From Meghimatium bilineatum (lineage: Eukaryota; Mollusca; Gastropoda; Stylommatophora; Philomycidae), in assembly GCA_034231615.1 (NCBI GenBank), contig CM067312.1, positions 3,141,001 to 3,205,000 on the forward strand: DNA of 64,000 nt, read 5' to 3'. The notes beneath the pieces are model-generated. The model did no database searches and was not told the DNA's origin. It saw only the letters and a list, made by a program, of their open reading frames with translations. Shown one piece after another: positions 36,816 through 49,034 of this stretch (positions within the stretch are counted from its first letter, which is position 1; every line of letters begins with the position of its first letter). The translations under genes were made by a program, and so were the position numbers.

Positions 36816-37110
36816 CTGCTGACAGGACCGGCCCTCTGCTGGTTGACCATCATTCTTCTGTGCCCTCTAAAATGTTCACTTTTAGCAATAACGCTTTCAA
36901 ACCCTGATCTTTAATCCTGGACATTGAAAAGGAATTGTCATCCACATTTGTCTCACTCTCGCGTGTTATATCTCTTATGGAGTTCAAAATGTCAGCTTGA
37001 TCCATTGCCCTGTGCCACAAACGTGCATGATGCCAGTTGATCTGCTCTTCCATTGTCTTGAACGCCCACATGTTCCGGAACGAACATAAATGTAACTACT
37101 TTCAAACTCA
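36815..37110 (-). mobile_element. LINE RH fragment
   Basis: [40 protein letters not shown]: same segment as 20430-20790. Confidence 0.82.
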
Positions 37111-37139
37111 TTTTTTCTCAGAACCACATTTTTTTTAGA

Positions 37140-37920
37140 AAAATTTGCAAAATCACATGAGTGCATTGCTATTAGCATGTCAGAAGTACAACATTAAAAT
37201 TAACGTACAAAAAACATAAGTTATGAAAATTAGCAAGTCTTCAACACCAATGGATATATAACAATAGATAACACCAAAGTGAAGTAAGCCAATAATTTAA
37301 ATATCTAGGCAGCATTTTTTCCAAAAATGGAAGACTAAACAGAGAAATAGAAACAAGGTGCCAAAAAGCAAACAGTGACCTACCAACTTTCACCACTACT
37401 TCTTCACCCAAAGATCAAGATGGAAACCAAAAGATAGATAATATCTACAATTTTTATACCAACACTCTGCTACCAATGTCAAACATGATCTTTAACGGCC
37501 TCACAGCAGAGCAAAATCGTTACATTTGAAATGAAGTGTCTGAGGAAAGCTTCAATGGTTACCAAACTAGATAAAATAAGAAAGGAAGAAATTAGGAAAA
37601 GAGTTGGTATAATATCATGTATCGAACATATTGAGAGACAGCAAGTAAAATGGTTCGGTCACCTTATGAGAAAGAAGCCAAACCAAATACCAATAAGAGC
37701 ATATAACAAGAATATTTGGACATAAGGCCAAAGGTGGACAAAGAAAATGGTGAATAGAAAACATCATGATAGCCTTGAACAAACATGGATGTAATGCAAC
37801 CAAGGTGACACATCTTGTCTTGGAATGACAACTGAAACTCCCACCTATATACTTAATGGCAAGTGTGAAAATGTTCAACCATTATTCACCTGGGGACAGA
37901 TAAGTCACAACAATAGATAG
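37140..37920 (+). mobile_element. LINE A 3' region
   Basis: KCLRKASMVTKLDKIRKEEI, RKRVGIISCIEHIERQQVKW, FGHLMRKKPNQIPIRAYNK then shifted frames with KGGQRKW and MASVKMFN. Upstream 37190-37500 is degraded RT. Confidence 0.88.
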
Positions 37921-38152
37921 AAGAACAGAGCTTTTATGGGAATGCCCCTTGTGCAGGGATGCTCGTTCTAGTCAAGAATAAGAAGCAAAAGTGTAACTCA
38001 GACTTCACTATTTTACACGTAGCCCTGTGTGAATGAGAGATTCCACCAACAGATAGATAGGCCTACTAATCACTATTAGTATGCTACTATGTACTAATAC
38101 TATGAGAAGGCCTAGGTATATGCCTATACGTTTTTATGAATTATATTCACAG

Positions 38153-38360
38153 CATGCCTCTATAAATTCACTGATTACATACAAGCAGGCTATATTTAAT
38201 ATATAAATAAAGTTATAGTCATACTACCTATCTTAACATGTAACATGTACAACTTGTACATGTTAGGATATGAGTATAAATAAAAGTATAAGTGTATAAG
38301 TCATAACTTTATTTATATATATAGCCTGCTTGTGTGTAATCAGTGAATTTATAGAGGCAT
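38153..38360. repeat. Foldback element with 66-70-bp inverted arms
   Basis: Left arm atgcctctataaattcactg attacatacaagcagg..., right arm its reverse complement at 38295-38360, plus an inner palindrome taacatgtac/gtacatgtta at 38233-38266. No coding content; MITE-like. Confidence 0.85.
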
Positions 38361-38369
38361 ACTTGTACT

Positions 38370-38780
38370 ACAAGTAAGCCTAATAAATACAGTATGTGAT
38401 TCAATTGATTCATTATTCAACTATGATTATCACCACTGCCTAGTGATTAGTGTAGTGAGTCTAGGTTGTAAACATCATGTAGTCTGTAGAACTTCATTAC
38501 CTGTCTGACTCTTTCACGTGAGTATTATTTTCATTCTGTTCTACTAGCAATACTACCTTTTATTTACTAACGATAAGGGGAATTTCGCTGATAGAATTCT
38601 GAAATCTTCCCGATTATGACTTTCGTTAATATTGTATGTTGTTTAAAGTGAAATAGAACTATTCTTCCGGTAATCTAAATAAGTTATATTTAAATATTAC
38701 GTAAACGGAAATTCCCAGAAAAGAGACTTTTCTTGGAATTGTATGTGGGTCAAAGGTCATGAGAAAATGGAACTCATCAT
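38370..38780. other. Intergenic, nothing recognised
   Basis: Between the two divergent genes; AT-rich, no coding signal. Confidence 0.5.
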
Positions 38781-38784
38781 CATT

Positions 38785-38850
38785 AAGTGCCGTATCCCCA
38801 ACGAAGGTTAGCTGCAACAGACCTTCAACATCCCCTGTTTCTTGTTTTCG
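38785..38850 (-). mobile_element. LINE C 3' terminus fragment
   Basis: catcatcattaagtgccgta tccccaacgaaggttagctg caacagacc: the reversed last 60 bp of LINE C. Confidence 0.75.
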
Positions 38851-39039
38851 ATGAACGATGACTAAGACTATTGGATTTTACCAACATATTTAAACTCATT
38901 CTTGCAAATACAAATTTCCACACAAGCTTTCCAGAAGAACAACGTGGCATGCTCCAAAAAAAGACATACATAATCAGTTTTAATTCATTTTTACACTGAA
39001 AACATTCAAGTCCAGCACAAACAAGAACTTTCCCATGAG

Positions 39040-39345
39040 CAGACATCGGTAGCGACCATGATATGGTTCTATTGACAATCAAAATTAAATTTGAAAAGAA
39101 TCATACTCAAAACATAAGATTAAGATTTAATCTAGAAAAATTGAAAGATCGAGAAATTACAGAAATATTTGAAGGCATCAGTCGGAGGAAAGTTTAGTTC
39201 TAAACCTCTCTAAACAATGAAGATGTTAACGCTCTCACAGAAGCCATGAAAGAAATGTATTAGTATCAGCAACAGAAACACTAGGGACAAGAAGAATAAC
39301 ACAAAAACCTTGGGTCACAGGTGACATCCTGAATGTTTTTATTTT
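39040..39345 (+). mobile_element. LINE endonuclease C-terminus
   Basis: ADIGSDHDMVLLTIKIKFEK, NIRLRFNLEKLKDREITEIF, then PWVTGDIL in another frame. GSDH is the endonuclease active-site box. Confidence 0.85.
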
Positions 39346-39386
39346 TGTAACACATCCACCTATTTTTGTTTAACTAATCACATATC

Positions 39387-39625
39387 CATGACTAACCGCA
39401 TCTCCAAAAAAGATGCGTATTTGTCAAGACATTCAAACTGTGTACGCAAGTCAATGAGAACGTCTCAGTGAAATAAGTACACAGTTTAAATGTCTTGAGA
39501 AAATCGCATTTTGTATTGGAGATGCGGTTAGTCAAGTACGGAAATCTCGTGTACGAGAGTTGCTAGGCGATTTGGTGCCGTTGAACGGACTGGATCAATT
39601 CCCGTTAGACTCAAGAATTTTTAAT
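39387..39625. repeat. Foldback element, tRNA-like tail
   Basis: Arms 39387-39446 and 39477-39536 inverted (ggagatgcggttagtcaag). The right side continues to gttgctaggcgatttggtgc and actggatcaattcccgttag, which resemble A and B boxes. Same family as 53520-53976. Confidence 0.75.
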
Positions 39626-39684
39626 TTATGTTTAATATTAGTGTGGTAACCTCAGTACCATAATATTTAAAATACCTCAGTATT

Positions 39685-40025
39685 TAAAAATACTAATTGG
39701 AAAGACTTCAAATCAAACGACATACTAAGAGAGGAGACAAAACAAGATTATGTGACGAACATAATCAGAAATCGCCGCTAGACATATATAGGCCACATAC
39801 TTAGAATGATGGAAGAATTCCACGACAAGCCTTCATGTGGACACCAGACGGGGAAAGAAAACAGGGAAGACCAAAAACAACGCTCAGTAGAATATTTATG
39901 AATGAATTAAAATAAACAGGCATAAATGCACAAGACCTGCAATCCTTGGCAACTGACCGACAGGCATGGTGAACTATGACATCCGCCCTATGTGCCAAAC
40001 TTTGCAAAAGAGGAACTGACTGATG
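39685..40025 (+). mobile_element. LINE 3' end (TSALCA family)
   Basis: TYIGHILRM, QTGKENREDQK (degraded TPDGKRNRGRPKTTWRRT), LQSLATDRQAW-like and TSALCAKLCKRGTD, a common animal LINE C-terminus. Confidence 0.85.
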
Positions 40026-40415
40026 TATTATCTTGAGTAGTATTTTAGTTTTATGACTCATCAAACGTGTTCTATATTCTGTACAGTCCACAGCCCTGGG
40101 CTTCTTAGGTAGTGGAATATTAGCGGTACTTATATATGTGGCTTGTTAGATATGTCGTTGCAAAGTTATGTGATAGTTTCCACACCAAATTCATCTACAT
40201 TTTTTTTATGTTTGCTGTTATATTGTCAGAGCCTGCGTTTTATTGCGTTTTATACTTCTGCTTTAAGTTTTGCTGGTCCATCATTATTGTGTATTGTAAG
40301 TTTATTGTACCGTTGGTCATCAAACAATTATGTCACATAATCTGTCCATCCTGTAAGTACATCTGTTTTATCAAACATAATATTTTCACTTTTATCTTTA
40401 ATGCAGCCTAGGTTT

Positions 40416-40612
40416 TTAATGCATTTGTAGTTTTTTCGTATTTGTGTTCTGTCTTATCTCCTTATGCATTTGTTTTGTCTTCTGTTGTTCTGAAATATAT
40501 CTCTGCATTTTGTTTCTAGATGTTCTGCACATGTTACGTATCTCATTGTCAAAAAGTGAATATTTTGGGGTATTTTTAGCTTTCTTCAGCCAACCTTCGT
40601 TGCGGAGACGGC
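40416..40612 (-). mobile_element. LINE endonuclease-RT linker fragment
   Basis: WLKKAKNTPKYSLFDNEIRN, MCRTSRNKMQRYISEQQKTK, HKEIRQNTNTKKLQ: the AKKTKPWFS.EIR..CR.KR region between endonuclease and RT. Confidence 0.85.
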
Positions 40613-40626
40613 ACTTGATGATTATA
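40588..40626 (+). mobile_element. LINE C 3' terminus fragment
   Basis: cagccaaccttcgttgcgga gacggcacttgatgat, identical to the end of the 33610 copy. Confidence 0.8.
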
Positions 40627-40644
40627 AATGAGATAGAGAGATAG

Positions 40645-40646
40645 AT

Positions 40647-40683
<37 letters not shown>

Positions 40684-40684
40684 A
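40645..40684. repeat. CA/GA microsatellite
   Basis: acacacacacac then agagagagagag. Confidence 0.95.
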
Positions 40685-40689
40685 GACTT

Positions 40690-41240
40690 GAAGTTGACAC
40701 ACAGGGATGTATATTTTAATATTTATTCCGTCGCCTTAATCGGATAAATGACATTAGATTTTGCATTCACCACACGCAGGGTTCACATCCGTTGTATATA
40801 CTAAAGATTGTATATGTTGTATTGTTGTATGCTACAATTTTGAAACAATATTTTGCAGTAATACAAAATGTCTTCAGAGGTAGGAAAGTTTAGATGCAAT
40901 ACGCCAAAAGTTTAAAATAAGAGATAATCAATTTATTCAATGTGGTATAACAACAGACTTCTAAACATTAGATGACACAGTAGTACCTATTATCGATTGG
41001 TTTGTAGACTGATTGTAACATACAGACTTAACTCTTAACAAACGTAGTCATGTCGACAACTCAAAGCAACTCTGAGTATATCAATATGATGAGTAGTTGG
41101 CAACAATTTTAGTTTATATCTACTTTTTTCGAACCCGTAGATAATGGGGTTTTAAAACCTCCCCCACAACTAAGAAAATAGAACAGTCTAAGTTGGCACT
41201 TGTGACCCTCACCGGCCTCACCTTTCATTCATTTTCTTAC
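40690..41240. other. Intergenic, nothing recognised
   Basis: Between the divergent genes. No exon for the PLRG1 start found. Confidence 0.5.
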
Positions 41241-41245
41241 CAAAC

Positions 41246-42660
41246 TTTCAAAGTAGAGAAAGTCTAGTCTTTAGCCTAGTCATATTCTCATATTTAAGGT
41301 GATATAACAAAGTAGAGAAAGTCTAGTCTTTAGCCTAGTCATATTCTCATATTTAAGTTGATATAACAAAGTAGAGAAAGTCTAGTCTTTAGTCTAGTCA
41401 TATTCTCATATTTAAGGTGATATAACAAAGTAGAGAAAGTCTAGTCTTTAGCCTAGTCATATTCTCATATTTAAGGTGATATAACAAAGTAGAGAAAGTC
41501 TAGTCTTTAGCCTAGTCATATTCTCATATTTAAGGTGATATAACAAAGTAGAGAAAGTCTAGTCTTTAGCCTAGTCATATTCTCATATTTAAGGTGATAT
41601 AACAAAGTAGAGAAAGTCTAGTCTTTAGCCTAGTCATATTCTCATATTTAAGGTGATATAACAAAGTAGAGAAAGTCTAGTCTTTAGCCTAGTCATATTC
41701 TCATATTTAAGGTGATATAACAAAGTAGAGAAAGTCTAGTCTTTAGCCTAGTCATATTCTCATATTTAAGGTGATATAACAAAGTAGAGAAAGTCTAGTC
41801 TTTAGCCTAGTCATATTCTCATATTTAAGTTGATATAACAAAGTAGAGAAAGTCTAGTCTTTAGCCTAGTCATATTCTCATATTTAAGGTGATATAACAA
41901 AGTAGAGAAAGTCTAGTCTTTAGCCTAGTCATATTCTCATATTTAAGGTGATATAACAAAGTAGAGAAAGTCTAGTCTTTAGCCTAGTCATATTCTCATA
42001 TTTAAGGTGATATAACAAAGTAGAGAAAGTCTAGTCTTTAGCCTAGTCATATTCTCATATTTAAGGTGATATAACAAAGTAGAGAAAGTCTAGTCTTTAG
42101 CCTAGTCATATTCTCATATTTAAGGTGATATAACAAAGTAGAGAAAGTCTAGTCTTTAGCCTAGTCATATTCTCATATTTAAGGTGATATAACAAAGTAG
42201 AGAAAGTCTAGTCTTTAGCCTAGTCATATTCTCATATTTAAGGTGATATAACAAAGTAGAGAAAGTCTAGTCTTTAGCCTAGTCATATTCTCATATTTAA
42301 GGTGATATAACAAAGTAGAGAAAGTCTAGTCTTTAGCCTAGTCATATTCTCATATTTAAGTTGATATAACAAAGTAGAGAAAGTCTAGTCTTTAGCCTAG
42401 TCATATTCTCATATTTAAGGTGATATAACAAAGTAGAGAAAGTCTAGTCTTTAGCCTAGTCATATTCTCATATTTAAGGTGATATAACAAAGTAGAGAAA
42501 GTCTAGTCTTTAGCCTAGTCATATTCTCATATTTAAGGTGATATAACAAAGTAGAGAAAGTCTAGTCTTTAGCCTAGTCATATTCTCATATTTAAGGTGA
42601 TATAACAAAGTAGAGAAAGTCTAGTCTTTAGCCTAGTCATATTCTCATATTTAAGGTGAT
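41246..42660. repeat. 59-bp satellite-like array, about 24 copies
   Basis: Unit aaagtagagaaagtctagtc tttagcctagtcatattctc atatttaaggtgatataac, almost identical from copy to copy. A single g-to-t variant (aagttgat) occurs at 41358, 41830 and 42361, exactly 8 and 9 units apart, pointing to block duplication. It lies in the gap between the two divergent genes. Confidence 0.98.
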
Positions 42661-42664
42661 GATC

Positions 42665-43000
42665 CTGATAGATATTTTGATGCATATGCCGTTACGTCCA
42701 CCGTTACGTCCACCGTTGTGACCACAACCTGCATTGCATGTCACATGTGTGTGAATGTGATGTTATTGTAAGACAACTTTAACTAAGGAGCTTACTTCTG
42801 TCCCATCTAATAGATTATGACTGCAGGTTATTATCAGCAAATTTTTTTTGATTGCATGTGTGCAGTGAATTTTTATTTTGGGCAAGTCCATGGGTACTTC
42901 AACCCTGTCTCAATAAATCAATCAGAGTGTAGCCGGTGACAGATCTGCTTCAGTACTGATTTATCAATCTCCTCGAATAAATCTATTATGTTTCTCTTTA
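42665..43000. other. Upstream flank of PLRG1, unclassified
   Basis: Contains a short duplication gttacgtccacc (42690-42715). No promoter motif I can defend. Confidence 0.4.
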
Positions 43001-43215
43001 CAGGCTGCTGTGATCTTTATACCAATCTTGCTCAGTCTTGAGAGCAACCATGATTCACACTTTTGAAAATCTTCTGAGTGGACAAGATCCCTGAGTGTAT
43101 TAACTATGTCGGATCAATCCATTGATGTACCTATTGATGCTGTGACCATACTTGCCTGTGTGTCGGCTCGCTCATTACCCTCAATGTTCTTGCTAAAAAA
43201 TAAATGTAATCTTTC
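43000..43215 (-). mobile_element. LINE RH fragment
   Basis: Minus frames: SKNIEGNERADTQASMVTAS then MD.SDIVNTLRDLVHSEDFQ. GNERAD is the RNase H end. Confidence 0.7.
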
Positions 43216-43234
43216 TGGTCATAGATTGTGTCAA

Positions 43235-43292
43235 TAACTCCACTGATGATTGTGTCAATAACTCCACTGATGATTGTGTCAATAACTCCACC
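43235..43292. repeat. 24-bp tandem repeat, 3 copies
   Basis: Unit gattgtgtcaataactccac tgat. Confidence 0.92.
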
Positions 43293-43377
43293 GATGTTTG
43301 TAATTCTTCTTAATTAGTTTTTCTCTATGTCTGTGATATTTTCAATTATATATTATCAATATTATATATCCTCAATA

Positions 43378-43555
43378 TCCAACATTGAGATGTAACATTA
43401 ATATGTAAAATTAACATTGAGATGAAACATTGAGATGTAATATTAACATTAATATGTAAAATTAACATTGAGATGTAACATTAACATTAATGTGTAAAAT
43501 TAACATTGATATGTAACATTAACATATAACATTAACATTGAGATGTAATATTTCC
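43378..43555. repeat. Irregular AT-rich repeat
   Basis: Mixed aacattgagatgtaacatta and aacattaatatgtaaaatt units, ending 50 bp before the PLRG1 exon at 43606. Confidence 0.85.
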
Positions 43556-43605
43556 CTAATTATGATACAAATATATATCTGTTCTTCTTCTCTTCATAAA
43601 TGTAG

Positions 43606-43712
43606 GATGTCCAGAAACATTCTGTGCACACACTGGTGTTTAGGTCACTTAAACGGACACATGACATGTTTCTGGCAGATCAAGGCAATGCTCCCCTGAA
43701 AGATGAACTCAG
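43606..43712 (+). CDS. PLRG1: PLRG1 exon with conserved N-terminus
   Basis: Reads [20 protein letters not shown] then [15 protein letters not shown]. Human PLRG1 has [20 protein letters not shown], near identity. Acceptor aaatgtag, donor gtatgt; ends with two bases (AG) that make Ser with the next exon. Confidence 0.97.
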
Positions 43713-46700
43713 GTATGTCAGAACCTTTACTCTTGTTTATATCATTGAAATCTCCCATGTATTGCTAGGGCAGAAAAGGGGAGCACAGAATAGCAAAACT
43801 GTTTACTTTCCATGCATGTTTTAAGAGTCAGCTGAGGGTGTTATGGAATGGAGTTGACTCTCCTATGCCACATAGGGTAAAAGTGACCCAGAAGGCATGC
43901 TGAAGTCAGATGTGTCAGACTGGAATATACAAATATCACAGCTAGGCTATAAAGTGGTAATTCATTGTGCTCTCTGGGCTACATCCTGCTAATCTGCAGG
44001 AGCGTGAGAACGGACACAGATGAAGAAAAAGATACTTAAAAAGATATATTACTCTGCCAAAGATCATACTGGAAGGAATGATTGAGAGTGAGCTGACCAA
44101 AGAAATACACAGATCTCTGTAAGTGATGGCAGTCATTAACATTTTCATAGAATCAATTCATCATATAGTCCATTATTTCCAGAAATGAAGTCCATCATCA
44201 AAAGCTCTATAAACATGGAATGGAACTCTACCGATCCATGCAGCCAAAAAGACAATGCTATCTACAGGCTTGGAAGAAAAGAACAAACAATCATTTTTAG
44301 ATTGAGAACAGGTCACATTACTCAAATAACAAATCTGCAAGAAGTTGTGAGTTGACGACACCAAAATGTACCCCTGTGGACAATCTGCAGAAAACACAGA
44401 ACATATTTGACAAAACTGCCCACTGTACCATATTTCAAGAAGAAAACTATGGCCATTTGAAACAGCTCTGATAGAGCTTGTATGACAGACTGGTGACATT
44501 ACAGTTCATTGATGAAATTCATATCAGCATCTGACATGTTTCGAGGCTAGTGATCACAGTAGATTTCATTGATGAAATTCATATCAGCATCTGACTTGTT
44601 TCGAGGCTAGTGACCACAGTAGATTTCATTGATGAAATTCATATCAGCTTCGGACTTTGACTGGAGAACGAAGAATAATAAAAATCCAGCATAAGTAATT
44701 ATGTACTGAAAATGAATATGCTGGGCTGGAAGGTGCAAAATAAAGCAGATACTCTGTGAAACTAGCAGAACTACATACTTCACGCTCCCTGCATAAATCA
44801 CTACATACTTCATGCTCCCTGCATAAATCACTACATACTTCACGCTCCCTGCATAAATCACTAGCAGAACTACATACTTCACGCTCCCTGCATAAATCAC
44901 TAGCAGAACTACATACTTCACGCTCCCTGCATAAATCACTAGCAGAACTACATACTTCACGCTCCCTGCATAAATCACTAGCAGCACTACATACTTCACA
45001 CTCCCTGCATAAATCACTAGCAGTACTACATACTTCACGCTCCCTGCATAAATCACTAGCAGCACTACATACTTCACGCTCCCTGCATAAATCACTAGCA
45101 GCACTACATACTTCACACTCCCTGCATAAATCACACAAACTTTTGTGTTGGGTATCAGAGAGCCAACGCAGAAGAAGAAGAATTACATTTATAGAATATC
45201 ATGAAGTGATTGTTGTGTGCACAGTTACATTCAATGAACAATACAGTTTTTGTTGTGTCTTGTTAATTTCATCATCTAGTTTCTTCTTTTTCTTCTTCTA
45301 TGTTCATTCCCAAACTTCTGCAGACAAGCAGGATGTAATCTGGAGAACGGAATGCATTGTGTATCTGGTTTCTATTGTTGGTTAAAGTTTTGTGAACATT
45401 TGGTTTATGTTTGTTATCTGAACATTCTGTGGACATTGGTTTGTTATTTGAACATTCTGTGGACATTGGTTTGTTATCTGAACATTCTCTGGACATTGGT
45501 TTGTTATCTGAACATTCTGTGGACATTGGTTTGTTATCTGAACAGTTTTGTTGCTGGTTTTTATTTCTGCAGTTTGAAGATGAAGAAACTTGTGAAGATT
45601 CAGGATGAATATGGTCCAGTAAAAGAATTGGTCAAGAGAGATGCACGGAGCAAACAATTGCAACAAGGAGGTACAGTAACATAATCATGAACATTATTGC
45701 ATCTGGTACAATCTTGTTAATGTCCATGAGACATCAGAAATATTATTTGGAAGAAGGTATATCAAGCAACCCTTTTTCCCCCACCATTCTGTGTGCACAC
45801 ATCTATCACATTTTTCCCCCACCATTCTGTGTGCACACATCTATCACATTTTTCCCCCACCATTCTGTGTGCACACATCTTATCACATTTGAAACCAAAG
45901 GGCAGATAATAAATTCAATCTTCAAACCAGCATTGTGTTATCAATGTCAGACATGGACACTAACTAAATAACAAGAGAAAAACCTTACTGTGTGTAAAAT
46001 GAGATGTCTAAGAAAAGCAGCAAAGAGAAAAAGAAGAGATCATGTGAGGAATAAAGAACAAAAACTTTTAGAACCACATTACTGGTAAAATATATTGAAC
46101 AACAGTGACTGAAATGGTTCTGCGACTTAATGAGAATGAACTCAATTGATCAGCAGTAAGAGCATGCAATATGAAAACACATGGGGCAGAAGAAGATCAA
46201 AAAAAGGTAGTTGAAGGAGATAACAACATTCTGAGACGTCATAATATTACTTAATATCAAGCGACTAAATGTGACATAGCCCGAAATCGATTGTCATTCA
46301 ATCCTGCAACGCCTTGCAGCAAAAGCAGAGAAAAGATGATAGATGGAAAGACAATCAGACAGGCAGGCAAGTCAGGACAGACATATCAAATGATGATAGA
46401 AAAAGTAATAATAGTCATCGAGAGCAAGAAATGACAGCACCTTCATTTGTGTGGTAGCAACTGTAGAGAATGTATGATGTGACTTTTCCATCACATTTTA
46501 GCGTTAAAGCTTGAGAGAATTAATCATAAAAAATATGAACCTCAGTGCCTAAAGTGATGCTTTCCTGCCAGGAACATCCTCATATGACAACAATGTGAAC
46601 ACACTGAATAATGAAGTGTTTTGATTTTTAGATTTATGCCACTTCATTTTTGTTTTCACTTATTTTCAGATTTGATCATATTTTTGCTCATTGTCCATCC

Positions 46701-48992
46701 GTTACAAAGACAAAAATTAGTCTTTGAGGACAATACATTATCAACTGTGCAATCACAAGCAATGTGCGACATTAGAGGCGATGTTTGCACAAGCAATATG
46801 CAACATTAGAGGCGATGTTTGCACAAGCAATGTGCAACATTAGAGGCGATTTTTTCCTGGTTGGAACATCCTCCCAGAATTAATAAGCAAGTGCCTGATG
46901 ATAATAAATATTTGTAGAAAGTCACAGTTAGACACGTGAAAGGACATAATGGTTTAGAAAGATTTATCTGGAGGGAAAGGTTTTAGGATAGTGAAAAAGA
47001 GGAAGACTGAGGTGGACACAGGATATCGAAGATCTTCTGATCTGGAAGAGGCTGGGCGGCTTTCACAGGCTTACAAAGTGGCAGTGATGACAACATAATA
47101 TAGATTATTTGAGAAAGTCAGCTGTATGTAATGGATGCTTCAATGACTGGGATGTTTTCTACTCAGAACATGTTTCCATCAAACCCAATGTAAATTCATT
47201 CAGGAATGACACTAATTCATCATCATTAAGTGTCGTCCCCGCAACGAAGGTTGGCTGCAGCAGACCTCCAACATCCTGTCTTTTGCCTTGGTTGTGCACT
47301 CTTCTAGACTGTTACCTACTCATCTCATGATGTTTTTCTCCCACTTGTATCTCTGCCTACCTCTTGCTCGCCTCCCTGTGACTTTACTCTCAAGTAAGGT
47401 CTTCAACAAGGTGTCATGTCTTTTATTATGTCCAAAATACTTTTATTTGTTTGATCTTGATGTCCTTTAATAGTTATTTTTTTAATACAGAAGTGTTGTT
47501 CAAACCTCTTTGTTTGTTTTCTTCTCTTTTCATGAAGTTCTTCTATATAACCACATCTCAAAGGCATCAATTCTGTCTACTAGTAGTTTGTTCATTGTCC
47601 ATGTTTCTGAGCAATACATTAATATAGAATAGATGGATCAATTTATAATTCTCAATTTTAATTTGTAATTTCTTCTTCTTCTTCAGTGTTCATTCTCAAT
47701 CTCCCGCTGGATATCTCTTGTAACAGGACAATGGTCCTACTATATTTCCAGCAGAATGTAGTCCAGAGAATGGAAATGCGTTGTGTCGCCGTTTTAATTG
47801 CGCCAATGGCCCGACACATCCGTCTTCGGCGGAGTTTGTAATTTGTTTAGATATCAATATTTTCTTTATGTTATTCAAAGAACTTTTAGCCATTCCTATT
47901 CTCCTTATAACTTCTGTTTCACATCTGCCATCATAACTTATTATTTACTGTGTCTGAGTTATTGATAATGTTCTGCGTGTAGTGTCTGTCTATGTATTTT
48001 TATGTTTAGCATCTGTTCTTCTGCAATTTTGCTGATTATCATGGTTTTTGTTTTTTGTATGTTTTTATCTAGTCCATATTGTTTACTTGATTTATCGACT
48101 TAATCTATTAGCCTTATCTATAGGGTATGTATGTTTTATCTTTTCAACAGTTTCTGGAGATTTGGTTAATGGAACTGGAGGTAATTATAATGTTAAATAA
48201 ATTAAAATAATTGTGTGAAAGTTATTATTAAATATTAATTTTATATTTGTCCAACCATCATATTTATTTCCCATACGGTTCCATTTGAGGAACATGTTAA
48301 TGACAGTCTTCCTGACATAGTGGTTAAATCCTTCACTTTGTGCTTAACAGTTCAAGGGTTGAAATCCCACTTGCAATATCTTATAAAATGGGTTTTTTGT
48401 TGGGACATTCCGGGGATTACGGATGGCTTGAAACTATTGGGTAACGTGCATGAGTGGTACTCTTGGCAGGATGCGTACCACTTTGTTGAGAGGGACTGAG
48501 TACATATGAGGTAACACAAGTACAATGAAGTCAATCCTCTATGTCTTTTGAGCCCTTATTCGAACACATTAGGTCCATGTTTTTTTGACATGCTAGTATA
48601 ACTTTAAAGGAAACAGAAGCTCGCTATCTTCCTTTTACTTTGACAATATGTACTCACTGCAGGAAAACTGAAATCCAACAAATGAAACTTGGAACAGGGT
48701 AAACACACATAATTACAAACATAAATTGATGTTTCAACCAAAAGGTCTTTATCAAAAACACATTCACACAAAAAAATGACAAGTCACCGAGTAAAAGCGA
48801 CACTTAACGTTCATTTGGCAGTGCTAAATATGGATATAACCTGTAAAAACTAGATTGTTGGAGGTGAAATAATATAGACAGACAATATACAAAACACACC
48901 CCAATAAAAACAAACAGAGAAATGACGGAACAACAGGATATTATCCATACAACTGATGGACATTGATCCAACATGGTTAAGTTGTGCCAAAT

Positions 48993-49034
<42 letters not shown>

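Noticed and set aside
44607-45385. Three overlapping long frames on both strands ([29 protein letters not shown] repeats)
   Set aside because: All are readings of the 39-bp minisatellite, with no conserved flank or splice context.
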